DNA of 64,000 bases. It comes from Veillonella sp. (lineage in GTDB: Bacteria; Bacillota; Negativicutes; Veillonellales; Veillonellaceae). A program made the position numbers and the translations under genes. The DNA is taken from positions 1 to 64,000 of the forward strand of contig NZ_JBGKFB010000001.1 in NCBI RefSeq assembly GCF_041333735.1, in the 5' to 3' direction. The notes under the pieces are model-generated. The model searched no databases. It was not told the origin of the DNA and saw only the letters and a list, made by a program, of their open reading frames with translations. Positions 15,921 through 24,065 of the stretch are shown here, piece after piece (position 1 is the stretch's first letter; each line of letters opens with the position of its first letter).

Positions 15921-16475
15921 TTAGTTCATAACTGGTATCATATTTTCAAAACTTGTGCCATATGCTTCTTTAAAAATATAATTTCCCACTACGTATTTAG
16001 GATCACGTAAAGCTACATCAATATATTGTTCTGCCCTATTATTAGAATTAGCAAAAGCTATACCTTCATAATTAAAGTCTTCTATACTATTCATAGTCAA
16101 TCTCATACCAGAACCAGCTTGTTTGGCATAAATAAGCAAAGAATAATCTTGTGAATACTGTGGTACACGCAATATGCTAGCTACTGTATGTCTTATATCA
16201 TATCGATATGTAACTAAAACCTTATGAATATATGGATTAAGTCTATGACTATTTTTATTTTCAACCTCATATACAACTGCTTGAACTTTATAAATAGATT
16301 GATCTTCTTCAATACTTTTAATAGAACTCTTATCTACAAAATATGTGATAGAATTCTCACCTGTAATAATAGGAATATTATTTTTATTAATCTTTATATC
16401 TTGCATCGATATAGCCTGAATTTGTAATGGTAACACTATACAAGACAATAATAAAATGATAAGTATTTTTTTCAT
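15921..16475 (-). CDS. Secreted protein of unknown function
   Basis: A 184-residue protein whose signal peptide is MKKILIILLLSCIVLPLQ with cleavage near IQA-IS. The mature part has alternating strands such as ITYFVDKSSIKSI and IYKVQAVVYEVENK, a pattern seen in many small Negativicute surface proteins that report on a constant-sized beta sandwich. That resemblance is an impression only. It precedes the gene at 14647 by 48 bases on the same strand. Confidence 0.6.
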   Translation of the reverse strand: MKKILIILLLSCIVLPLQIQAISMQDIKINKNNIPIITGENSITYFVDKSSIKSIEEDQSIYKVQAVVYEVENKNSHRLNPYIHKVLVTYRYDIRHTVASILRVPQYSQDYSLLIYAKQAGSGMRLTMNSIEDFNYEGIAFANSNNRAEQYIDVALRDPKYVVGNYIFKEAYGTSFENMIPVMN

Positions 16476-16565
16476 TATATTTCCTTCTCTCTTATCTATT
16501 TACATATACTTTTTATAATTTATAACTCTAGCATATCACATAATGAACTATTTCTTTCATTATAT

Positions 16566-16606
16566 TAAAGCCTGTAATACTCAACATAAGTATTACAGGC
16601 TTTTAT
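16566..16606. terminator. Bidirectional terminator
   Basis: AAAGCCTGTAATACT pairs with AGTATTACAGGCTTT, with A and T runs on either side. It ends the gene at 16654 on the minus strand. Confidence 0.8.
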
Positions 16607-16653
16607 GCTATTTCAAGTTTATATTAGAACTCAACCTATCAATATACTATTTT

Positions 16654-17295
16654 CTAACCATTCATACGGTTAAAGTATTCTATGGCTTTTGGTGAGAATT
16701 CAACGAATGTATTCCCATAAGAGAATGGTCCCAATTCATATGGTTGATATACAAGACCTATAGCGCCTTTACCTTTCAAGTAGTAGTTGTCAGAAACATA
16801 TTCTACATTCCAGTTAGGTAGTAAGTCTGCTTTTTTATGACCTTCACTGTAGAAGCGCAAAATCCCAGAGTTAATGCCTCGTTCTATTTGTTGTGGATTA
16901 GCAATTTTTACATAGTTATATAACGGAATTCTTTGACCCGTAATCTTGTTATATACTAAGCCTTTAGTGTTATACATACCATGTGCACTACCAGCATGGT
17001 AATGATAGGTAGTTAACAAAATAGATACTACTTGAGAGTCTTCATAGGTAACTTTATAATTTTGCTTTACCTGATATGCATGTTGATCGTAATAAACTGA
17101 TTTTGCGTATAAAACATAGTTAGCAATGTCTGTATTAATTGCTTTTTGTGCAAACATATTATTGGTATATACCAATGGATATTTTAATTCCATGTTTACA
17201 TCGGACTGACTACCTGTAACAAAAGTTGCATAGGTAGGTACCGCCAACATAACACCTAACAAAGAGGTCATACATAGTTTTTTAAAGATTCCCAT
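16654..17295 (-). CDS. Secreted DUF3298/RsiV-C-like protein
   Basis: A 213-residue protein with signal peptide MGIFKKLCMTSLLGVMLAV and cleavage near TYA-TF. The body follows the DUF4163/DUF3298 plan of RsiV-like extracytoplasmic domains: paired YP...N tracts, then TTYHYHAGSAHGMYNTKGLVYN with the conserved His-x-His...Gly pattern, and a final YELGPFSYGNTFVEF. That domain binds lysozyme in RsiV and is otherwise of unknown role. No sigma factor is nearby. The start at 17295 has AAGGAG 8 bases upstream; earlier codons would overlap it. Confidence 0.7.
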   Translation of the reverse strand: MGIFKKLCMTSLLGVMLAVPTYATFVTGSQSDVNMELKYPLVYTNNMFAQKAINTDIANYVLYAKSVYYDQHAYQVKQNYKVTYEDSQVVSILLTTYHYHAGSAHGMYNTKGLVYNKITGQRIPLYNYVKIANPQQIERGINSGILRFYSEGHKKADLLPNWNVEYVSDNYYLKGKGAIGLVYQPYELGPFSYGNTFVEFSPKAIEYFNRMNG

Positions 17296-17436
17296 AATAC
17301 TGTCTCCTTTTAACAAACACCTTTAAATAGGTCATTACTGTGTTAGTTCTACAAGCTATGATAAAACTCCTCTTTTTCTATTTCACTTTTCTGATAATTT
17401 ATTCATTATATAAAATAGCCAAAACTATCTACTATT

Positions 17437-17988
17437 TCACACTAAAGTGTTAGGAAGAACTCCGCCTAATACAGCAATAATAAGTCCAAGTACAATCATC
17501 CAAATTGATATAAACATTAGAACAAAGGAAGTATGTGTATAGATTTGTATAGTAAATTGATTATAATCAACCGCACCTTTAATTACCTTATCGCCTACTT
17601 TTTTCATAACTGTATCTAATACAAAGGGATCTTCTGTAATGGACAGTCTATAGGTACCTGGCCTCGCATCAAAGGTATATAATTCCATTCTTGAGTGAGT
17701 AATGCCATTAACTCGAGCGCGCATAATAGATAGAAATAAAGGAATTGTCCTTCCCGTTTTTTCATCAACTAAGTTAAAAGCAAATTCGCCAATAGGCGCC
17801 TTTGTAAACATTTTTCCACTAAGCCATAGGCCATAAGTACCTGCTCGCTCTAACGTAAAGGTGCCTTCTTTATTTACATAAGGCATTTCATAGAGCATCT
17901 TAGCTCTACCAAAGCGAATCGTGTATTTAATACCTAAATAAAACAAACAAAGACCCAAAGGTATCAACAGATAAAATAACTGTTCCAT
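17437..17988 (-). CDS. Membrane protein of unknown function, two helices
   Basis: A 183-residue protein with one helix at residues 4-22 and another at 150-176. The loop of about 125 residues between them is beta-rich (GTFTLERAGTYGLWLSG, TYRLSI) and probably faces outward as a small jelly-roll domain. No family recognised. It is preceded by GGAGGAGTAGGTA on its own strand. Confidence 0.6.
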   Translation of the reverse strand: MEQLFYLLIPLGLCLFYLGIKYTIRFGRAKMLYEMPYVNKEGTFTLERAGTYGLWLSGKMFTKAPIGEFAFNLVDEKTGRTIPLFLSIMRARVNGITHSRMELYTFDARPGTYRLSITEDPFVLDTVMKKVGDKVIKGAVDYNQFTIQIYTHTSFVLMFISIWMIVLGLIIAVLGGVLPNTLV

Positions 17989-18061
17989 TACCTACTCCTC
18001 CTCTATTCTCCCGCTTTTACAGAACACAATATGTGTTTTCACTATATCATACTTTCACCAT

Positions 18062-18093
18062 ACAAAAAAGGACCCTCCAAAGAGAGTCCTTAG
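18062..18093 (-). terminator. Terminator of the infC-rpmI-rplT operon
   Basis: On the minus strand AAGGACTCTC pairs with GAGGGTCCTT, followed by TTTTTT, shortly after the rplT stop. Confidence 0.85.
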
Positions 18094-18110
18094 TCTGTAT
18101 TGTTATGCTA

Positions 18111-18461
18111 TTAAGCGTTTTTAGCTACTTCAACAAGTTTAGCGAATGCTGCTGCATCGTTAACTGCCAAGTCAGCCAACATTTTACGGTTAACTTCAAC
18201 GCCTGCTTTAGCTAAACCAGCGATGAAACGGCTGTAAGTTGTGCCATTGATGCGAGCCGCTGCGTTGATACGAGCGATCCACAATTGACGGAATTCGCGT
18301 TTTTTCGCACGACGGTCACGACGAGCGTAGTACAACGCTTTCATTACTGTTTCGTTAGCTTTTTTGAACAAACGGGAACGTGTACCGCGGTAACCTTTAG
18401 CTAATTTTAAAATCTTTTTATGACGTGCATGAGCTGTAACGCCTTTTTTCACTCTTGCCAT
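18111..18461 (-). CDS. rplT: 50S ribosomal protein L20
   Basis: A 116-residue basic protein of standard length with ARVKKGVTAHARHKKILK at the N-terminus and the conserved YARRDRRAKKREFRQLWIARI core. L20 binds 23S rRNA early in 50S assembly. In Firmicutes it also represses its own operon by binding the leader upstream of infC; such a leader is visible at 19250-19360. It is last in the operon, 46 bases after rpmI. Confidence 0.98.
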   Translation of the reverse strand: MARVKKGVTAHARHKKILKLAKGYRGTRSRLFKKANETVMKALYYARRDRRAKKREFRQLWIARINAAARINGTTYSRFIAGLAKAGVEVNRKMLADLAVNDAAAFAKLVEVAKNA

Positions 18462-18507
18462 TGTATATTCCTCCTAAATTACGATGTATCGATCTAATAG
18501 TTAACGA

Positions 18508-18705
18508 TTAAGCGTATGGTAAGCATTTAGCTACGCGTTTGTGGTCAGCTTTTGCAACCAATGTAGCTTTACGCAAATTACGTTTACGAGCTGGAGATTT
18601 TTTCTCAAGAATGTGGCTTTTGAAAGCTTTTGCACGCTTGAATTCACCAGTACCAGTTACTGCGAAACGTTTAGCCGCTGCGCGACGAGTTTTAATTTTT
18701 GGCAT
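18508..18705 (-). CDS. rpmI: 50S ribosomal protein L35
   Basis: A 65-residue, very basic protein with MPKIKTRRAAAKRF and HILEKKSPARKRNLRK, both hallmarks of L35. It lies 21 bases after infC and just before rplT in the usual order. Confidence 0.97.
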   Translation of the reverse strand: MPKIKTRRAAAKRFAVTGTGEFKRAKAFKSHILEKKSPARKRNLRKATLVAKADHKRVAKCLPYA

Positions 18706-18726
18706 AATTATAATCCTCCCAAAACA

Positions 18727-19236
18727 TTATTTACTTACTAAAATCATGGTCATGTTACGACCTTCTAATTTAGCTGCTTTTTCAATAGACGCTGTTTCTT
18801 TGAGTTCTTCAGCGAAACGTGTCAACACTGCCATGCCTAGTTCTGGATGTGAAAGTTCACGACCGCGGAACATGATGGTTACTTTTACTTTGTTACCTTC
18901 ACCCAAGAATTTGGATGCGTTTTTCATTTTTACGTAAAAGTCATGGTCTTCAATATGTGGACGTAACTTAACTTCTTTTAAAGTTACGATTTTTTGTTTC
19001 TTCTTCGCTTCTTTCTCGCGTTTTTGTTGTTCATAACGATATTTACCGTAGTTCATAATGCGAGCTACTGGTGGTTTAGCGTTAGGTGCAATTTCCACAA
19101 GATCAAGATGCTTTTCTTCAGCCAAAGCCAACGCTTCACGGCCAGACATGATGCCGATTTGTTCGTTTTCAGGACCTACGACACGAAGTTCACGAGCACG
19201 AATCTCTTCATTAATGCGTGGTGTATCCTTGCTAAT
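18727..19236 (-). CDS. infC: Translation initiation factor IF-3, AUU start
   Basis: A 169-residue factor that keeps ribosomal subunits apart and checks the start codon. The N-domain runs from ISKDTPRINEEIRARELRV and the C-domain contains VKVTIMFRGRE and GRNMTMILV. No ATG, GTG or TTG stands at a sensible distance from the ribosome site. ATT at 19236 does, 7 bases after GGAGGT, and gives the classic N-terminus (M)ISKD. AUU starts are known for infC of E. coli and Bacillus, where they allow IF-3 to repress itself. A GTG inside GGAGGTG is the less likely alternative. Confidence 0.93.
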   Translation of the reverse strand: MSKDTPRINEEIRARELRVVGPENEQIGIMSGREALALAEEKHLDLVEIAPNAKPPVARIMNYGKYRYEQQKREKEAKKKQKIVTLKEVKLRPHIEDHDFYVKMKNASKFLGEGNKVKVTIMFRGRELSHPELGMAVLTRFAEELKETASIEKAAKLEGRNMTMILVSK

Positions 19237-19249
19237 AGCGTTCACCTCC

Positions 19250-19360
19250 AAGAGAATAAAAAAAACGGACGGCAAACACCATCCGAATAGAGTTCTCTAT
19301 ATTAACCTCATACTTCTTGGTATTAGGTGAGTGGCGGATGGCCTCTGCTTCATAAATTAC
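19250..19360 (-). promoter_or_regulatory. L20-type attenuator leader of infC
   Basis: The terminator stem CGGATGG/CCGTCCG (19265-19284) is followed by eight U residues (19257-19264), only about 15 bases before the infC ribosome site. Upstream, GGCCATCCGCCAC (plus 19333-19345) can pair with CGGATGG and would prevent the terminator. This is the arrangement of L20 autoregulatory leaders: L20 binding favours termination. Folding was done by eye. Confidence 0.75.
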
Positions 19361-19366
19361 TTAATT

Positions 19367-19395
19367 ATAATAACAAATCGAATGGTGAAAGTCAA
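19367..19395 (-). promoter_or_regulatory. Promoter of the infC operon
   Basis: Minus-strand TTGACT (19390-19395) and TATTAT (19367-19372) are separated by 17 bases, placing the start near 19360. Confidence 0.7.
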
Positions 19396-19576
19396 CAATA
19401 ATATTGAACTTTCAACAATAAATTTGTTATCACAACTTTTATAGTATAACAGACATTAGAAGTTCTGTATATAGGTATACTTACTGACACCTATCCCCTT
19501 TATGTATACAATATTCTTATAATTAAAATAACTAATTCTATAGAAAATACGATACAATAATATTCATAGCATAGAC

Positions 19577-19778
19577 TATCTTATATAGTGTACCTTATAG
19601 CATAATCTATCTTATATAATCTAGCTTATATAATCTAGCTTATATAGTCTAGCTTATATAAACTAGCTTATATAGTCTAGCTTATATAGTCTAGCTTATA
19701 TAATCTAACTTATATAGTCTAACTTATATAGTTTACCTTATAGGATAGTCTAACTCATATAGTTCACCTTATTAGATG
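19577..19778. repeat. 14-bp tandem repeat array, about 13 units
   Basis: Units resemble TAGCTTATATAGTC, with single-base variation (TAACTTATATAGTC, TAGCTTATATAATC) and two 17-bp units at 19591 and near 19734. It ends about 40 bp before the DASS transporter start. The array is AT-rich and could bend or melt. Otherwise the 19396-19821 gap holds only the transporter's ribosome site. Confidence 0.85.
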
Positions 19779-19821
19779 TTATAAAGTAATAGGTATTACA
19801 CAATTAGAAAGGAGTTTTATT

Positions 19822-21315
19822 ATGAGTGTAACAACCACTGCTCCTCTACAAAAGGCGCGTACAACAGCTCAAAATATTGGACTTATTTTATCCTTCATTG
19901 TTTTAGGTGGCATTTTATTATTGCCTACACCGGACACATTATCTACCGGTGGTCATCGTATGATCGGTGTGCTCGCCTTTGCTATCATCTTGTGGATGAC
20001 GTCAGCAGTTTCCTATCCAGTAAGTGCTACCATGATTACAGCGCTTACGGCCTTATTGTTAGGGTTCTCACCAAATCCTGAAGCACCTGCTAAGGCGATG
20101 GGCACAGCCAATGCATTAAAGCTTATCATTTCTGGTTATTCTTCACCGGCTATGATTCTCGTAGGCGCGGCTATGTTTATCTCTGTAGCCATGCGTAAAA
20201 CAGGTCTAGACCGTCGTATTGCCATGTTGGTGCTGTCTAGTGTTGGTACTAAGGTGAGCCGTATTTATTTAGGTGTTATTATTACAGGCCTTATCCTCGC
20301 CTTCTTCGTACCAAGTGCAACAGCTCGTATTGCCTGCTTAGCACCAATTATCATCGGTATTGTTGAGAACTTAGGCATTGAACGTAAAAGCCGCGTAGCA
20401 GCTCTACTCATGGTAGGTGCTGTACAGGCCGATACATTCTGGAATATTATGATCCAAACGGCAGCTGCACAAAATCTTGTAGCCGTAGGCTTTATGCAAA
20501 CGCAGATGAATACATCTGTCAGTTGGATAGATTGGCTAACTGCAGCAGCCCCATTCTCTATTATTATGGTCATCATCGCCTACTTCTTAACACAAGCATT
20601 AATTAAGCCTGAGTTCAAAGAACTTGTAGGTGGCGATGTACAGCTGGCTAAAATGCGCCAAGAAATTGGTCCTATGAGTACAGACGAAAAGAAACTATTA
20701 TGTATCTCTATTGGTCTACTCGCATTATGGGCTACTGGTGGCAAGCTACATTCCATCGACACAACGACTACAACAATCGTTGCCATTGCATTATTCTTCT
20801 TCCCTAAAATCGGCATTATGGACTGGAAATTTGCACAGCCAAACATCGACTGGGGTTCCATCGTTATGTTTGGTGCTGGTATCGGTCTTGGCTCTGTATT
20901 GCTTAAAACAAAAGCGGCTACATGGCTCGCTCAAGTATTCGTAAATGCTTTCTCCCTTGAAAGCGCTAGCGTATTTATCTTAATTGCTGTAATGGCCGCC
21001 TTCCTCATTGTTATTCATTTAGGCTTTGCATCTGCTACAGCCCTCTCCTCTGCTATGATCCCTATCGTAATCTCCATCGTAGTAGGTCACAATGCAGAAG
21101 GGCTAAACCCAATCGGCGTAACCATGCTCATGCAATACGCAATCTGCTTTGGTCTAGTATTACCAGTAAATTCACCTCAAGGTATGGTGGCTTACGGTAC
21201 AGACACATTCGACGTAAAAACTTTTATGACTACAGGCATTCCATTAACCATCATCGGCTATGTTATGATGCTCGTATTTGCCCTAACATACTGGCACTGG
21301 ATTGGCATCGCTTAA
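19822..21315 (+). CDS. DASS/SLC13-family anion (dicarboxylate/citrate) transporter
   Basis: A 497-residue membrane protein with about 12 helices. It carries the family features SGYSSPAMILVGAAMFISVAM and FVPSATARIACLAPI (first SNT-type loop). Near the C-terminus are FASATALSSAMIPIVIS and LPVNSPQGMVAYGT. Members move succinate, malate, citrate or tartrate with sodium or by exchange. In an organism living on lactate and dicarboxylates this would be a core uptake system, but the anion cannot be told from sequence. Start ATG has AAAGGAG 8 bases upstream. It is the only gene between the 14-bp array and its own terminator. Confidence 0.85.
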   Translation: MSVTTTAPLQKARTTAQNIGLILSFIVLGGILLLPTPDTLSTGGHRMIGVLAFAIILWMTSAVSYPVSATMITALTALLLGFSPNPEAPAKAMGTANALKLIISGYSSPAMILVGAAMFISVAMRKTGLDRRIAMLVLSSVGTKVSRIYLGVIITGLILAFFVPSATARIACLAPIIIGIVENLGIERKSRVAALLMVGAVQADTFWNIMIQTAAAQNLVAVGFMQTQMNTSVSWIDWLTAAAPFSIIMVIIAYFLTQALIKPEFKELVGGDVQLAKMRQEIGPMSTDEKKLLCISIGLLALWATGGKLHSIDTTTTTIVAIALFFFPKIGIMDWKFAQPNIDWGSIVMFGAGIGLGSVLLKTKAATWLAQVFVNAFSLESASVFILIAVMAAFLIVIHLGFASATALSSAMIPIVISIVVGHNAEGLNPIGVTMLMQYAICFGLVLPVNSPQGMVAYGTDTFDVKTFMTTGIPLTIIGYVMMLVFALTYWHWIGIA

Positions 21316-21333
21316 AACTAACTATCAGAACAT

Positions 21334-21378
21334 CAAAATCCTACAATTTCTTATTAGCAGAAATTGTAGGATTTTTTT
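21334..21378 (+). terminator. Terminator of the DASS gene
   Basis: AAATCCTACAATTTC pairs with GAAATTGTAGGATTT and continues into seven T residues. Confidence 0.9.
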
Positions 21379-21529
21379 ACTTTAACCAATTAATTTCCCC
21401 TACTAACCCTATTTCCTCTATTTTCACTATTCCCCTACTCAGTCTATGTTCCCATTTAATCTATCGTCCCCACTTAATCTATTATCCTCACTCACTCTAT
21501 CGATTACTCTATTACTTTCTTTAATGCTA

Positions 21530-22087
21530 TTATTCTATTTTTTCTGGACTGAAATGTTTAAGTATATATGCTAAATCAGATCTAATATCACTTTTCTTAT
21601 TTTTACACATAACTGAAAACATGTTACCTAACACTTTATCATGTACAACTTGTACTTCTTCAAATAAAAGCTTTCCTTCATAAGTCAAACTGAGGCTTTT
21701 GGATCGTCTATCAGTTGAACATACACTACAAGTCAATAAACCTTTCTTTGTTAAATTTTTTACAACGGCAAATAAATTTCCATACGATACTCGTAACTCA
21801 TCCACTATAAATCCCAATGTTGGTTTACACGACGAAACATAAACAAACTCCAATACATTATATTGCATCGGTGTCAAACCAAACCGTCTTAATACAGCTA
21901 CCTCCTTATCATGAAACACCGTATAAATACGTTCAAATAAAAACCATAACTGCTTATCCTCTGGCAAAAATATATCTCTAGGCACCTTTTTTGCTAACTT
22001 TAACCGTTTACCATATCGCATAGCTCGCTCTAATCGATTAAAATCTTTTTCACTGTCACTAACCTCACGTAATCGTAACCGCGCCAC
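21530..22087 (-). CDS. MarR-like winged-helix regulator
   Basis: A 185-residue protein. Residues about 50-165 form the MarR fold: LRRFGLTPMQYNVLEFVYVSS, recognition-helix region VDELRVSYGNLFAVVKNLTKKGLL, and the wing STDRRSKSLSLTYEGKLLFEE with the family Asp-Arg-Arg. The N-terminal 45 residues are an extra basic helical segment not usual in MarR. The GTG at 22087 is preferred: AAAGGAG lies 8 bases upstream, whereas the GTG at 22096 is inside that site. Its promoter region abuts the 53-bp array, which might contain its operators (inference). Confidence 0.75.
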   Translation of the reverse strand: MARLRLREVSDSEKDFNRLERAMRYGKRLKLAKKVPRDIFLPEDKQLWFLFERIYTVFHDKEVAVLRRFGLTPMQYNVLEFVYVSSCKPTLGFIVDELRVSYGNLFAVVKNLTKKGLLTCSVCSTDRRSKSLSLTYEGKLLFEEVQVVHDKVLGNMFSVMCKNKKSDIRSDLAYILKHFSPEKIE

Positions 22088-22138
22088 TAAGATCACTCCT
22101 TTACCTTTTTACAATTTTTCCATACATAACCTATTTTC

Positions 22139-22183
22139 CAGATACTACCAGTTAAAAATATTTATTTTTAACTGGTAGTATCT
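22139..22183. repeat. Inverted repeat opening the 53-bp array
   Basis: AGATACTACCAGTTAAAAAT pairs with ATTTTTAACTGGTAGTATCT around a short AT loop. The right arm is also the first core of the 53-bp array. Confidence 0.8.
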
Positions 22184-22445
22184 CCAAATTGACTTGTATC
22201 TTCACCTAACAAAATTAGTTTTAACTAGTAGTATCTCTAAAATGACATATATCTCCACTTAGCAAAATTACTTTTAACTGGTAGTATCTCTAAAATGACT
22301 TATATCTTCACTTATCAAATTTAGTTTTAACTGGTACTATCTCTAAAATGGCCTATATCTCCACCTAACAAAGTTACTTTTAACTGGTAGTATCTCTAAA
22401 ATGACATATATCTCCACTTAGCAAAATTACTTTTAACTGGTAGTA
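22167..22445. repeat. 53-bp tandem repeat array, six cores
   Basis: The core TTTTAACTGGTAGTATCTC recurs with ACTGG-type starts at 22171, 22224, 22277, 22330, 22383 and 22436, exactly 53 bp apart. The sequence between cores (TAAAATGACATATATCTCCA...) is also repeated, so this is not a CRISPR array. It lies between the divergent ends of the MarR-like gene and the downstream side of the MFS gene. The rest of the 22446-22580 gap shows nothing I can name. Confidence 0.9.
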
Positions 22446-22583
22446 GCAGCAGCTTGCGTTGTGTTTTTACATCAAAATGTTAATAGCCAAAATAGTATTC
22501 GACAAAGCGTATAAAACTCCTGCAAAATAGCTTTATTTTCCATAAATTACAAGAGATATAATTACAAATTTAAATACAGATAC

Positions 22584-22613
22584 AAAAAAAGCGCCGTCCG
22601 AAGACAGCGCTTA
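22584..22613 (-). terminator. Terminator downstream of the MFS gene
   Basis: On the minus strand AAGCGCTGTC-TTCG-GACGGCGCTT, then seven T residues. The stable UUCG loop is notable. It comes after the 13-bp array, which would therefore be transcribed as part of the MFS mRNA 3' end. Confidence 0.9.
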
Positions 22614-22626
22614 ATGTAGTTAAATT

Positions 22627-22743
22627 ATTTACTAGTCTTATTTACTAGTCTTATTTACTAGTTTTGTTTACTAATCTTATTTACTAGTTTTATTTACTAA
22701 TTGTATATACTAGTCTTATGTATTAGTCTTATTTACTAGTTTT
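22627..22743. repeat. 13-bp tandem repeat array, nine units
   Basis: Nine units close to ATTTACTAGTCTT run without a break up to the base before the MFS stop codon. Variation is at two or three positions. It lies in the 3' UTR of the MFS gene between its stop and terminator. Confidence 0.9.
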
Positions 22744-22744
22744 C

Positions 22745-23950
22745 TTATTCTAATTCTTTACCTTTAAGTTCTGGAATTAAGAATACAGTTGCTAGAATAT
22801 CAAGTACGTAGATAATAGCTAGGAATGCAATTGCTACTTGGTAGGAGTACATAGAGATAATCATACCTACTACCATTGGACTAAAGCCACCTACAGCACG
22901 GCCGATGTTAAACAGTACGTTTTGAGCAGTTGCACGGGCAGTTGTTGGGTAGGCTTCTGCCATCAAGGCACCATATCCACCCATCATACCATTTACAGAG
23001 GCACCTAAGATAGCACCGGCAAATAGCATCGCTGTTGGATCAGATAGTTGAGAGTAGATTAAAATAGATACTACAGCACATACTTGGAATAGAATGAATG
23101 TAGGTTTACGACCTATTTTATCAGCCAAGCGACCAAATAACCAAATACCTACCATCATGCCACAAACAGTAACCGCTGTCCACAAACCAGATTTTGTAAG
23201 GGAGAAGCCTAATTGCTTACTTAAGAAATTAGGTAACCAAATCATAATACCGTAATAACCAAAGTTCTGAACAGATGTTAAAATAGCAACACCAATTGAT
23301 GTCTTTGTAGTTCTTACATCTTTTACTAATAACTTAAAAGAGTTTATATGTGAATGTTCCTTAGCTTCTTTACTTTGTACAAAGATTTCTGGTTCATGTA
23401 GTTTAGCACGGAATACCCAAGCAATTAAAGCTGGAATAATACCAACCATAAACATGCCACGCCATCCAATGATAGGAATGAGTAAAGGTGTTAACAAAGC
23501 GGCAGCCAACACGCCTAATTGCCAACCAAGGGCAACATAGCTTGTCGCTTTGGCACGATGCTGTGCAGGCCAAGCTTCAGCAGCGAGTGCCATACCAATA
23601 CCAAATTCACCACCTAAACCAATACCTGCAATTGTACGATAAATAAGAAGATCCCAATAGCCTTGAGCAAAGGCACAGAGGCCAGTAAATACGGCAAAGA
23701 GTACGATAGTCCAAGTCAATACGCGAACGCGACCAAATTTATCTGACAAGGTACCAAAGATGAAACCACCAAGTACAGCACCAACCAAGGTCCATGTCAC
23801 AAGAGACCCCGCTTGACCTGTGGTCAAACCTAAATCTCCAGAAATTAAGGTCAACATAAATCCAAGAATTAAGAGATCAAAGCCATCCATGGCATACCCA
23901 ATAGAGGAACCAATAACAGCTTTCCAACCATATGAATTTACTTCTTTCAT
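22745..23950 (-). CDS. MFS transporter, metabolite:H+ symporter type
   Basis: A 401-residue protein with 12 helices. Helix 1 reads GYAMDGFDLLILGF, with the conserved Asp typical of aromatic-acid and related acid:H+ symporters. Loop 2-3 is GTLSDKFGRVRV, helix 4-5 has YRTIAGIGLGGEFGIGMALAAE, and loop 8-9 is GRLADKIGRKP. Substrate unknown, probably an organic acid. AAAGGAAAT precedes the start. It is encoded alone, downstream (on the minus strand) of thrS but separated by a terminator. Confidence 0.8.
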   Translation of the reverse strand: MKEVNSYGWKAVIGSSIGYAMDGFDLLILGFMLTLISGDLGLTTGQAGSLVTWTLVGAVLGGFIFGTLSDKFGRVRVLTWTIVLFAVFTGLCAFAQGYWDLLIYRTIAGIGLGGEFGIGMALAAEAWPAQHRAKATSYVALGWQLGVLAAALLTPLLIPIIGWRGMFMVGIIPALIAWVFRAKLHEPEIFVQSKEAKEHSHINSFKLLVKDVRTTKTSIGVAILTSVQNFGYYGIMIWLPNFLSKQLGFSLTKSGLWTAVTVCGMMVGIWLFGRLADKIGRKPTFILFQVCAVVSILIYSQLSDPTAMLFAGAILGASVNGMMGGYGALMAEAYPTTARATAQNVLFNIGRAVGGFSPMVVGMIISMYSYQVAIAFLAIIYVLDILATVFLIPELKGKELE

Positions 23951-23989
23951 ACTATTTCCTTTCGCTACTCACAGGTAACAATTAAAGAT

Positions 23990-24060
23990 ATAGCCCCCAC
24001 TATACAAACGGCCAACTCCTAGACTTAAGTCTAATGAAAGGCTTTAGTATATGGGGGCTA
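23990..24060 (-). terminator. Long terminator hairpin after thrS
   Basis: TAGCCCCCATATAC pairs with GTATAGTGGGGGCTA, with the inner palindrome AGACTTAAGTCT. It falls between the thrS stop and the MFS start. Confidence 0.75.
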
Positions 24061-24065
24061 AATTA

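Noticed and set aside
18033..18215. Plus-strand frame across the rplT end
   Set aside because: Runs through the operon terminator and the antisense of rplT.
22167..22445. 53-bp array as a CRISPR array
   Set aside because: The sequence between cores is itself repeated, the period is too short for usual repeat plus spacer, and no cas gene is near.
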